Below are positions 36,027 to 42,542 of a DNA stretch of 64,000 nucleotides, piece after piece. The translations under genes were made by a program, and so were the position numbers. Every line of letters starts with the position of its first letter. The first letter of the stretch is position 1. Source of the DNA: Deltaproteobacteria bacterium GWA2_38_16 (GTDB taxonomy: Bacteria > Bdellovibrionota > JACOXK01 > 2-02-FULL-40-11). The stretch covers positions 1-64,000 of the forward strand of contig MGPE01000006.1 in the NCBI GenBank assembly GCA_001797335.1. Reading direction: 5' to 3'. The notes below the pieces were generated by a model. It was not told where the DNA came from. It saw only the letters and a list, made by a program, of their open reading frames with translations, and searched no databases.

Positions 36027-36693
36027 TGAAAAGGACAATGTCCCTCAATTAACATCTCAAATTTTTCACTTTATCCCCCAAACAGATATTTTGTTTATTG
36101 ACGACAATTCTCCAGATGGAACCAGACAAAAAATAAAAGAGCTTCAAAAAAATAATCCTCATCTTTATCTTCTCGAACGCCCACAAAAAATGGGTCTGGG
36201 AAGTGCCTACATCACTGGATTTAAATGGGCGCTGGAACATCATTATGATTTTATTTTTGAAATGGATGCCGATCTTTCCCATCAACCCAAATATCTTCCA
36301 AAATTTTTAGAAGCGGCCAAAACTCATGATCTGGTATTAGGGTCTCGATATATTCCCGGAGGAGGAGTAGAAAATTGGAACCTTTTTCGAAGACTCTTAA
36401 GTCGAGGAGGAAGCCTCTACTCTCGTTTTTGGCTTCGCTTGCCTTATAAAGATCTCACGGGCGGATTTAAATGCTTTAGATCACAAGTTCTCAAATCCCT
36501 CAATTTAGATTCTGTTCGTGCTGAAGGGTATTGTTTTCAAGTGGAACTCACTTTTAGAGCTCATCAAAAAGGATTTAAGATTGCAGAAGTTCCTATTATT
36601 TTTCCTGAACGCACCCATGGAAAATCTAAGATCTCTCGAAAAATTGTTCTAGAAGCTCTCTGGAAAGTCCCTCTTCTATATTTCCGATCTTAA
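35986..36693 (+). CDS. Polyprenol monophosphomannose synthase-like GT2
   Basis: A 235-aa glycosyltransferase of the DPM1/Ppm group. [17 protein letters not shown] starts the GT-A fold, IDDNSPDGT and FEMDADLSHQPKYLP (DxD) bind the nucleotide sugar, and DLTGGFKCFRSQVL with EGYCFQVELTFRAHQKG and ERTHGKSKIS follow. It lacks C-terminal membrane helices, like single-domain DPM1. It probably makes a polyprenyl-phosphate sugar used by the GT39/GT87 enzymes elsewhere in the window. The ATG at 35986 has GAGGAA upstream. The gene overlaps the aminotransferase by 41 bases. Confidence 0.87.
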   Translation: MSSQKSVIIIPTYNEKDNVPQLTSQIFHFIPQTDILFIDDNSPDGTRQKIKELQKNNPHLYLLERPQKMGLGSAYITGFKWALEHHYDFIFEMDADLSHQPKYLPKFLEAAKTHDLVLGSRYIPGGGVENWNLFRRLLSRGGSLYSRFWLRLPYKDLTGGFKCFRSQVLKSLNLDSVRAEGYCFQVELTFRAHQKGFKIAEVPIIFPERTHGKSKISRKIVLEALWKVPLLYFRS

Positions 36694-37508
36694 AGTGTCC
36701 AATACATTCCCAAAACAGGGAAAACATGCCCATAGCTCTCAGCTACTGAGTTTCTCGAAGCTGCTGAAAGCCCTAATTTTAAATGAAAAACTTTCCATGC
36801 AAAGGTATAGTAAACTTCTCCCATATAAAAACGCTTTTCAACAGCATCTCCTAATGCTGGAACTAAATGAAGAGCTAAGGCTAAAGAACCACAATATTCA
36901 TCTTTTTTATTACGAAGACGCATTTCTGTAGTAGTACGCAAATGGATATCATCTATAGAACTATCTCGAATGACTCTATCATAAAATAGGATACTCGATC
37001 CTTCTCCATACAGCGCTCTAAAATAACTTCGAGAAATTGATGTATGCTGCAAAATGGCATCCGCTAAAAAAACAGAATGTTGGAAATAAGGGAGTAATTC
37101 CACATTTTTTTCTGGGACAACAACATTTTTTTCATCCCCATTAGGATTATAAATAACGCTACTTCCAAATTGAAAAGCTCCCCACTTAGGATCTAAAATA
37201 GGAGCCCACGACATATCTAAATTTAAAAGAGTTAAGATATTAGCAAGGATATTGGTGGAAGCTTCTACATTATAATTAAATCCCGCAGTTAAATCAGTAA
37301 GAATCCCAATACGAACATCACCCGGAGGAAGGGGGACACCACTTCCAGGAAGGATTTCATACGCTTCCATTTTATCGATACGACCTTCTTCTTTTTTTGA
37401 AAAAATAGCATCCTCCTTCGCATCGTCCTTCTCATCATCCTTCTCTGGCCATCCATTTGAAACAAAACCAAAAACCATTAAAAAAACCAAAAAATAATAC
37501 TTATTCAT
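36690..37508 (-). CDS. Exported protein, possible outer-membrane beta-barrel, 272 aa
   Basis: A signal peptide (MNKYYFLVFLMVFGFVSNGWP) is followed by a strongly charged stretch EKDDEKDDAKEDA and then about 200 residues with alternating hydrophobic/polar strands, many aromatic residues and a C-terminal MYWTL. This suits a small barrel or a periplasmic beta protein. No family was recognised. It begins one base after ndk ends on the same strand, so they may share a transcript. The last 4 bases overlap the convergent GT2 gene. Confidence 0.65.
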   Translation of the reverse strand: MNKYYFLVFLMVFGFVSNGWPEKDDEKDDAKEDAIFSKKEEGRIDKMEAYEILPGSGVPLPPGDVRIGILTDLTAGFNYNVEASTNILANILTLLNLDMSWAPILDPKWGAFQFGSSVIYNPNGDEKNVVVPEKNVELLPYFQHSVFLADAILQHTSISRSYFRALYGEGSSILFYDRVIRDSSIDDIHLRTTTEMRLRNKKDEYCGSLALALHLVPALGDAVEKRFYMGEVYYTFAWKVFHLKLGLSAASRNSVAESYGHVFPVLGMYWTL

Positions 37509-37928
37509 TCAGCACCCCCGTACAAGTTCAGGGAAAAAGAATTCTACTTCACGCGCTGCAGAAGCCGCAGAATCTGATCCATGAACAGAGTTTTTTTCAA
37601 GACTTAACGCATATTCTTTTCGAATCGTTCCCGGAAGGGCTTGTGCAGGATTCGTCGCACCCATAACTTCTCTGTTTTTTGCAATGGCATTTTCACGTTG
37701 CAATACCATAAGCACTACAGGACCTGAAGTCATATATTCCACAAGACTATTATAAAAAGGCCTTGCCTTATGCTCGATATAAAAATCTTTGGCATCGTCC
37801 TTGGTTAAACGCTGCAATTTCATCGCAACGACTTTAAATCCTTCTTTTTCAAACCGACCAACAATCGTCCCAATCAGATTTCTTTCCACTGCATCTGGTT
37901 TAATTATCGATAATGTTTTTTCAATCAT
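37509..37928 (-). CDS. ndk: Nucleoside diphosphate kinase
   Basis: A 139-aa enzyme that transfers phosphate between nucleoside di- and triphosphates through a phosphohistidine, here His116 in [24 protein letters not shown] and [14 protein letters not shown] are family signatures. The ATG at 37928 has AAAGGAGAG directly upstream and a promoter just beyond, so the 37 extra upstream codons of the open frame are not coding. Confidence 0.96.
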   Translation of the reverse strand: MIEKTLSIIKPDAVERNLIGTIVGRFEKEGFKVVAMKLQRLTKDDAKDFYIEHKARPFYNSLVEYMTSGPVVLMVLQRENAIAKNREVMGATNPAQALPGTIRKEYALSLEKNSVHGSDSAASAAREVEFFFPELVRGC

Positions 37929-37952
37929 TTTCTCTCCTTTATTTAGAAAACA

Positions 37953-37981
37953 CTTATATCTGAAACCAATTGCATCCTCAA
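37953..37981 (-). promoter_or_regulatory. Promoter of ndk
   Basis: On the minus strand TTGAGG (37976-37981), a 17-base spacer and TATAAG (37953-37958) form a sigma-70-type promoter. It predicts a start near 37946 and a leader of about 18 nt with the ribosome site AAAGGAG. It supports the short ndk start. Confidence 0.6.
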
Positions 37982-38099
37982 GTTTTTTGATGTTTGGATT
38001 AACGCAAAGGACATAGATGAAAAGTCTGTTTGGTTCCATAGTCTTCTAAAACAGCACTCAAGTGAACACAAAAAAGTTACAAAAAATACACATCTAGTA

Positions 38100-38128
38100 T
38101 TGACCTGCCGCAAGAATTGATTTAAAGC
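38100..38128 (+). promoter_or_regulatory. Probable promoter of the second TIGR02147 regulator
   Basis: TTGACC (38100-38105), a 17-base spacer and TAAAGC (38123-38128) stand immediately before the ATG at 38139. The -10 match is weak. If correct, transcription starts only a few bases before the ATG, and no ribosome site is visible, so the message would be leaderless or nearly so, like the other TIGR02147 gene. Confidence 0.4.
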
Positions 38129-38138
38129 AGTAACCCTG

Positions 38139-38966
38139 ATGCAGATAAATGTTTATGAATTTACAGACCCAAGGGAATTTTTGGTCAGTGTTTTAAAAGA
38201 AAAACAAACCGTAAACCCTAGATTTTCCCTTAGAACATGGTCAAGACAACTCGGGTTTTCTAGCCCCAATATGCTTTCTATGATTTTACGAGGGGAACGA
38301 TCGTTAAGACCCAAGGTAGTAACAAGCATCGCAGAAACTTTAAACTTAAAGGAAACTGAAAAAAAATATTTTGAGATTTTGACGGTCTTTTCCCGTGCCA
38401 AAACCCCAAATGAAAAAAATATTTACGCCAACATTTTAAAAGAAATTAGACCGGATAAGAAGTTTTCAACTTTAGCTCTTGATGAATTTAAATGCATTTC
38501 AGATTGGTATCACATTGCCGTTATTGAGATGCTAAGACTTAAAGACTTTAAAGAAGAGCCTTCATGGATTTCTAAACGCTTGGGATCAACAGTATCAACC
38601 CAAATAATTAAAGATGCCATTGCAAGGCTTTTTAGGCTTGGAATTTTAACAAGAGACAAGAGAGGAAAGCTTATTTGCCATAAGAAAGATTACTCTACAA
38701 CCTATGATGTACCTCATGAAGCAATTCAAAAGTTTCATACGCAAATGCTTGAGAAGGCACAAAATGCTTTAAAAGATCAGCCTGTGGATAAACGAGAAGT
38801 TTCTTCTATTACCTTTACGATCGATTCTTCCAAAATTAAAAAAGCAAAAGAAATGATTAGACGTTTCCAAGATGAACTTTCAAAGGTGATCTCTACGGAT
38901 AATGGAGATCAAACATATCAATTCAATGTTCAATTCTTTAACCTGACAGATGGAGGTCAAAAATGA
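38139..38966 (+). CDS. TIGR02147 / DUF4423 family transcriptional regulator, second copy
   Basis: A 275-aa paralogue of the regulator at 3480-4280. The N-terminal HTH part has FTDPREFLVSVLKE, SLRTWSRQLGFSSPNMLSMIL and EKKYFEILTVF. The DUF4423 part has CISDWYHIAVIEMLRL and SSITFTIDSSKIKKAKEMI, aligned with the same positions of the first copy. It overlaps the next secreted-protein gene by ATGA (38963-38966), exactly as the first copy overlaps its partner. Each regulator therefore seems dedicated to its coupled exported protein. The GTTGTC-N5-GACAAC palindrome is not present here, so its operator differs. Function and ligand unknown. Confidence 0.87.
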   Translation: MQINVYEFTDPREFLVSVLKEKQTVNPRFSLRTWSRQLGFSSPNMLSMILRGERSLRPKVVTSIAETLNLKETEKKYFEILTVFSRAKTPNEKNIYANILKEIRPDKKFSTLALDEFKCISDWYHIAVIEMLRLKDFKEEPSWISKRLGSTVSTQIIKDAIARLFRLGILTRDKRGKLICHKKDYSTTYDVPHEAIQKFHTQMLEKAQNALKDQPVDKREVSSITFTIDSSKIKKAKEMIRRFQDELSKVISTDNGDQTYQFNVQFFNLTDGGQK

Positions 38967-40621
38967 AAAAAATAATGTTTATACTCATAGTCATCCTACT
39001 TTCCTCATTAAGCTATGCGGATGTTAAAGTTGGGAATGGAGGAGATGTGGTTGTCTGCCGGAATGCATCAAATGAAATTACTTCTATCGAGGCTTTAGAT
39101 ATTTATGAGGGAAGGGTTCGGTGGCAGATTGAACTTGATTTAGGAGAGGCTTCTTTATTTCCACTTCAAAAAGTAGAATTAGCTCTCTCAAGATTAGGGC
39201 GTATTTCTTCTATCCGGGCTGAGCGGTATTTAGAAAAAGCCAAGCAGTTTGAAGCGGATGCGCTTTTTTTAGATAACACCGAACTTCCGGATATCTCTGA
39301 TTCTAATCATTTAATTTTTCCAAAAAACTGTAAAGTCGAACAAATTATTATTCAACGGACTCCTACTTTCCCTGATGATAGACGATATTTGATCAGCAAT
39401 GATCTTTGGAAACAATTAGACCCTACCAATAAAGCTGCTCTTATACTTCACGAAATTATTTATGGAGAAGCTCTTGAGTATGATCATCCAGATTCTGTTC
39501 CTACCCGTTACTTTAGTGCTCATCTCATGTCTCATCGTTTTGAGTCCTTTACCCCAAAGGAAATGGCTGATTTTTTAAAAATGATACGTTTTAGGAAGTT
39601 TGATTACCAAGGTTTTGTCTATGACAACAATGAGGAGTGCCACCGTCATCTTTCAGAGTATAGTCCTGATTGGCTTGAAATCCAATTTTATAATGATGGC
39701 GTAACCGTTGACAAGGGGTGTGTTTCAAGTGGCTCAGTTGTGGTTCAAGGAAAGACGCTCTCTATTAGGGGCCGAGTTTCATTCCATGATAATGGGCAAC
39801 CTCATGCTTTCTTTCCAAAATTTTCAGATTCTTTATCTCTGCAGATAGGCGAAAGAGAATATAGTGTAGAGAAGAGAGGTGAAATGCAACTCCATCCCGA
39901 TGGGAACTTAAAGTTTGTTAGGTTATTGTTAGATAATAAATATGAAACGGCTTTTAAATCTTCAACATATGATCTGATCGTTATTGATTCGCATGATTAT
40001 GGAGATTCAGAGGTGCTAAAAGTTGGTCTTTATCCCAATGGAATCATTAGTTCTCTTGAAACCTATGGTGGCCCGTCTTATTCTAGTCAAATTATGGGTT
40101 GGGGAATAATGCAAGGTCAAAAAATAAATATTTTCTCAGATCATGTTTATTTTTTCCCAGATGGAACTGTCAGGGGAGCTAGAATTTCTCGTGAAACTCC
40201 TTTAAATTTTACGATTGAAGGTCATCAGCTTAGATTTGCATCTGAAGTTGAACTTTATGATACAGGGACATTAAAAAAAGGGCTTTTTATAGCAGTCCCC
40301 CAAAATAATTTTTGGGGAACATCAGCCTACTTTGAAAAAGAAACCATTCTTCTTTCTGTTGGAGACAGTAAAGTTCTTTTTTTTCTGAAAGATAAAACCG
40401 ATGATTTTTCGGAAGGCCGATATATCCTTTTTTATCCTGGTTATAAAGTTCAATCTGGAAAGATTGCTCAGCGAACAACATTTAAAGCCGTTGATGGGCG
40501 AACTTTACGCATTCCGAAGGGATTTACAGGCTCTGAGGGTGCTCGAACTTTAAGCCTTCCAGCGGGAACGTGGGTTGTGTTAGATGAGAATGGGCGATTA
40601 CTACAGTGGCAGGAGGAGTAA
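38963..40621 (+). CDS. Large secreted protein paired with TIGR02147 regulator, 552 aa
   Basis: A signal peptide (MKKIMFILIVILLSSLSYA) leads to DVKVGNGGDVVVCRN, a start seen in a family of exported proteins of predatory Bdellovibrio-like bacteria (recalled). Residues about 150-175 contain ALILHEIIYGEALEYDH, which resembles a metalloprotease helix but lacks the second His of HExxH, so catalysis is uncertain. The second half (about 220-552) is beta-rich, with recurring units of the type L-Y/F-x-x-G-x-(V/I/L), such as VYFFPDGTVRGA, VELYDTGTLKKG and VGLYPNGIISS, like MORN or toxin-type beta repeats. Probably periplasmic or surface located. It is coupled to the upstream regulator. Confidence 0.72.
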   Translation: MKKIMFILIVILLSSLSYADVKVGNGGDVVVCRNASNEITSIEALDIYEGRVRWQIELDLGEASLFPLQKVELALSRLGRISSIRAERYLEKAKQFEADALFLDNTELPDISDSNHLIFPKNCKVEQIIIQRTPTFPDDRRYLISNDLWKQLDPTNKAALILHEIIYGEALEYDHPDSVPTRYFSAHLMSHRFESFTPKEMADFLKMIRFRKFDYQGFVYDNNEECHRHLSEYSPDWLEIQFYNDGVTVDKGCVSSGSVVVQGKTLSIRGRVSFHDNGQPHAFFPKFSDSLSLQIGEREYSVEKRGEMQLHPDGNLKFVRLLLDNKYETAFKSSTYDLIVIDSHDYGDSEVLKVGLYPNGIISSLETYGGPSYSSQIMGWGIMQGQKINIFSDHVYFFPDGTVRGARISRETPLNFTIEGHQLRFASEVELYDTGTLKKGLFIAVPQNNFWGTSAYFEKETILLSVGDSKVLFFLKDKTDDFSEGRYILFYPGYKVQSGKIAQRTTFKAVDGRTLRIPKGFTGSEGARTLSLPAGTWVVLDENGRLLQWQEE

Positions 40622-40623
40622 AT

Positions 40624-40746
40624 ATGAATCTGATTGGATATACCGTTCATTTACCACCTGTTGATGTTGATAGAGTCTATTTTGAAAGAACAGAAGACGA
40701 CAGATTCATTCAAAAAGACATCGCAGAGGAAACGAATCCTAAATAA
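40624..40746 (+). CDS. Small ORF, 40 aa, downstream of the secreted protein
   Basis: An ATG 2 bases after the preceding stop has the strong site AGGAGGAG at 40611-40618, which lies within the end of the secreted-protein gene. It encodes 40 residues starting MNLIGYTVHLPPVDVDR and ending in ETNPK. It is charged, with no signal peptide or membrane helix, and was not recognised. The close coupling and ribosome site argue that it is translated. It could be a truncated remnant of a longer gene. Confidence 0.45.
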   Translation: MNLIGYTVHLPPVDVDRVYFERTEDDRFIQKDIAEETNPK

Positions 40747-40822
40747 AAATAGCATCCATACCACTTGGACTGTGGGATACTTTTTAGGCGTTCTTCCATC
40801 CAAATAAGCGGGTAATCTTATC

Positions 40823-40838
40823 GGACGGTTTTCCGTCC
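40823..40838. promoter_or_regulatory. Perfect palindrome upstream of sigma-54 promoter 1
   Basis: GGACGG-TTTT-CCGTCC is a perfect 6-bp inverted repeat with a 4-bp spacer, 30 bases before the -24 box. It could be a site for an NtrC-type activator or another regulator, or a hairpin. Part of it (ACGGTTTTCCGTC) recurs as ACGGTTTTCAGTC at 41815-41827 before sigma-54 promoter 2. Confidence 0.45.
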
Positions 40839-40868
40839 ACATTTTTCGCATTTTAAGCTCAAAACCCC

Positions 40869-40885
40869 TGGCACAGGCTTTGCAT
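40869..40885 (+). promoter_or_regulatory. Sigma-54 (-24/-12) promoter 1
   Basis: TGGCAC-AGGCT-TTGCAT matches the RpoN consensus TGGCAC-N5-TTGCA, with exactly 10 bases between GG and GC. The predicted start is near 40895, 12 bases before the ATG at 40907. It needs an activator of the NtrC family such as the one at 9946-11349. Confidence 0.85.
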
Positions 40886-40906
40886 ATATGTGGTTCGGGA
40901 GGATTT

Positions 40907-41239
40907 ATGGTATCTAAGAGAACATTAGAGTGGAGAGACACCCAAAAGGATTATATTGAAAAATGGAGAATAAAAATAAAAGAACTACATCAGTTATCTT
41001 TTTTGGAACGATGGAATCAAGATAAGTTTGAGATGGAAGTTCTTCGTTTTATTGAGAACCAAAAGATGAAGGCTGTTTTTATCTTTGCAAAAAATTTTAT
41101 TGATCGTTATAAAGAAGGAAAATTTCAAAAAGAAATGGCACGAATTTATAAAGAAATTATTGATTATGGAGTGATTGAACCAAGTCGATTACATTACTTT
41201 TTTAATTTAATAGAAAACATGCGGAGGAAACAAAAATGA
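40907..41239 (+). CDS. Hypothetical protein, sigma-54 cassette 1, first ORF (110 aa)
   Basis: The ATG at 40907 is preceded by GGGAGGA (40897-40903) and a sigma-54 promoter. It encodes a 110-aa basic, Lys/Arg-rich helical protein starting MVSKRTLEWRDTQKD and ending NLIENMRRKQK. There is no signal peptide or membrane helix, so it is cytosolic. The many Phe/Trp/Lys residues could suit nucleic-acid or protein binding, but no family was recognised. It overlaps the next ORF as ATGA (41236-41239). Confidence 0.65.
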   Translation: MVSKRTLEWRDTQKDYIEKWRIKIKELHQLSFLERWNQDKFEMEVLRFIENQKMKAVFIFAKNFIDRYKEGKFQKEMARIYKEIIDYGVIEPSRLHYFFNLIENMRRKQK

Positions 41240-41499
41240 AACAGTGTAAAAAACCGTTTGATATTTATGAATATCTTAAAGAACTTTCCAGGTTTTCTAA
41301 AAATGCCCCTGAAACGGATGAACAGATGAAACAAGTTTGCCAGGAATTTGAACGCAGCATGGATAATATGAGCGAAGAAGAAAAAGAGAAATTAAGAGGA
41401 GTTTTTGTAAAATGTGATGAGGATGCCAAGGCTGATCGAGCTTATCAAAAAAAGAAAAGCGTAGCTCCTCTTTCTAAATCAACAGAAACTACCTTTTAA
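41236..41499 (+). CDS. Hypothetical protein, sigma-54 cassette 1, second ORF (87 aa)
   Basis: An 87-aa acidic helical protein with four Cys spread along it (residues 4, 34, 60 region) and a basic, Ser/Thr-rich tail. A GCGGAGG site lies before its ATG inside the previous ORF, and the two genes overlap by ATGA. The basic first product with an acidic second product recalls small two-component modules such as toxin-antitoxin pairs, but no such family was recognised. The stop at 41499 lies 11 bases before the free copy of the sucD-end repeat. Confidence 0.62.
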   Translation: MKQCKKPFDIYEYLKELSRFSKNAPETDEQMKQVCQEFERSMDNMSEEEKEKLRGVFVKCDEDAKADRAYQKKKSVAPLSKSTETTF

Positions 41500-41510
41500 A
41501 TTACAATTAC

Positions 41511-41551
41511 GATAAAACTTTTGCGACGGTTTCGCCGATATCGGCGGGGCT
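41511..41551. repeat. 41-bp direct repeat, free copy of the sucD 3' end
   Basis: This sequence matches 40 of 41 bases of 42538-42578, which is the true end of sucD. On the minus strand it would encode [13 protein letters not shown], and the one mismatch (CCC for CCT) would be a silent proline change. No longer sucD remnant is attached. It contains the palindrome GCCGATATCGGC (41534-41545). A detached gene end with a silent change is typical of site-specific insertion at the 3' end of a gene. Confidence 0.8.
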
Positions 41552-41832
41552 TTGGAACCTCTCCCCTCCTCCCCTCACGCCAGCTTCTTAGGTACCACCC
41601 TTTTTGGTGGACTTGGTACTCTTTGGTTTTATGTTTATATTTATATGAGTTGTATTAGTTACTCTCTTCCGAATGGTATCTACAGATAACGAAATCACTA
41701 GATGATCTCTTTTGACCATTTGCATCATCAAAATAGACGGTAACTTTCGTAGTAACTTAAATATCAAAGCATCGCTTTCAGCATGAATTAGTGCTTAGAT
41801 GTTCAGCATATCAAACGGTTTTCAGTCACCCC

Positions 41833-41849
41833 TGGCACAAGGATTGCAT
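41833..41849 (+). promoter_or_regulatory. Sigma-54 (-24/-12) promoter 2
   Basis: TGGCAC-AAGGA-TTGCAT has the exact RpoN spacing (10 bases between GG and GC). It shares the flanks CCCC and AT with promoter 1. The predicted start is about 41859, two bases before the ATG at 41861, so the transcript would be leaderless; indeed no ribosome site precedes that ATG. Confidence 0.85.
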
Positions 41850-41860
41850 ATCCTGCCGCT

Positions 41861-42229
41861 ATGGGAAAATATGCTACTCATTATACAGATGCAGAACTGA
41901 AAGCTATTACAGAACAATGGTTAAAAGATAAAAAACGCATTGACGCTGATCCGACGTTTGAATACTATCTCGATAAAGATAGAGAGTATGGACGACACCT
42001 CAATAATAAAAATTTACAGCTCTTGTTTCGTCATACATCCAGATTGTATTGGAACGGTATTGTAAGATCAGATTTTTTGCTTCACCCTAGGGAAAAATCG
42101 TTTATACCAAAAGTTTACGAAAAGATAAAAGAAGATGGATATTACACGAGATCTAAAGAGACGGAAAAGAAAATCAGAGTGTGGTCTGCTCATGCCTGTT
42201 CCAGGCAAACCCGTCCAAAACAGTCTTGA
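41861..42229 (+). CDS. Hypothetical protein, sigma-54 cassette 2, first ORF (122 aa)
   Basis: A 122-aa basic, Tyr/Lys/Arg-rich protein starting MGKYATHYTDAELKAITEQ. The first 100 residues look helical; the last 20 ([15 protein letters not shown]) overlap the next ORF and may be poorly constrained. No domain, signal peptide or membrane helix was recognised. Transcription from the sigma-54 promoter would begin two bases before the ATG, so initiation is probably leaderless. Like the first ORF of cassette 1 it is basic and is followed by an acidic partner. Confidence 0.65.
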   Translation: MGKYATHYTDAELKAITEQWLKDKKRIDADPTFEYYLDKDREYGRHLNNKNLQLLFRHTSRLYWNGIVRSDFLLHPREKSFIPKVYEKIKEDGYYTRSKETEKKIRVWSAHACSRQTRPKQS

Positions 42230-42542
42230 TGAAGAAAACAAAATTATGTTAGAAAATGGTGAAATTATTGAAATACCAGATGATATAAAAAGTTTACCAG
42301 AATTCGATTGGGATGATCCTAAAACTCAAGAATGGGTGAATGAAGAAGAAAAACAGCATATTAAAAAATATGGGAAATTGACCACAGAACAAATGACTCA
42401 AATCTATAAGACAAAATGCCAATTTTTAAATGATGATCCTTCTCTTGATCCAAAGAAAGCCTTTGATCTAGCCTGGGAAAAAACCTTACAAAAGAAATTA
42501 TCTCCACACATTGCCCGAGAAAATTTAAGAAAATTAAGATAA
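42192..42542 (+). CDS. Hypothetical protein, sigma-54 cassette 2, second ORF (116 aa)
   Basis: An acidic protein that overlaps the first ORF by 38 bases in another frame. The ATG at 42192 ([11 protein letters not shown]) is a choice; the frame is open further upstream, and an ATG at 42246 ([13 protein letters not shown]) also fits. The middle is rich in Asp/Glu ([18 protein letters not shown]) and the end is basic ([13 protein letters not shown]). The TAA at 42540-42542 lies inside the 41-bp repeat, and the gene overlaps convergent sucD by 9 bases. Not recognised. Confidence 0.58.
   Translation: MPVPGKPVQNSLDEENKIMLENGEIIEIPDDIKSLPEFDWDDPKTQEWVNEEEKQHIKKYGKLTTEQMTQIYKTKCQFLNDDPSLDPKKAFDLAWEKTLQKKLSPHIARENLRKLR

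Larger units (their letters stand above)
41500..41860. other. Gene-free stretch between the two small-gene cassettes
   Basis: No coding region of usable length was seen. It holds the 41-bp repeat (41511-41551), then a pyrimidine tract (41559-41576; the other strand is G-rich, with GGGGAGGAGGGG), a hairpin CCACC-CTTTTT-GGTGG (41595-41610) flanked by matching GGTAC words, about 200 bases without recognised features, the ACGGTTTTCAGTC word (41815-41827) and sigma-54 promoter 2 (41833-41849). Confidence 0.6.

Noticed and set aside
37929-38039. An N-terminal extension of ndk by 37 codons
   Set aside because: The extension has no similarity to Ndk, it crosses the TTGAGG-N17-TATAAG promoter, and the inner ATG has AAAGGAGAG directly upstream.
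38963-40621. A zinc metalloprotease call for the 552-aa secreted protein based on LHEIIYGEA
   Set aside because: The HExxH motif is incomplete (HEIIY), so protease function is not supported.
41559-41576. A G-quadruplex on the minus strand
   Set aside because: The tract has GGGG-A-GG-A-GGGG, which allows only short G-runs; a stable quadruplex is not supported by sequence alone.
41236-42542. Calling the two cassette gene pairs toxin-antitoxin systems
   Set aside because: Size, overlap and opposite charge are suggestive, but no known toxin or antitoxin fold or motif was recognised, and sigma-54 control would be unusual for such systems.
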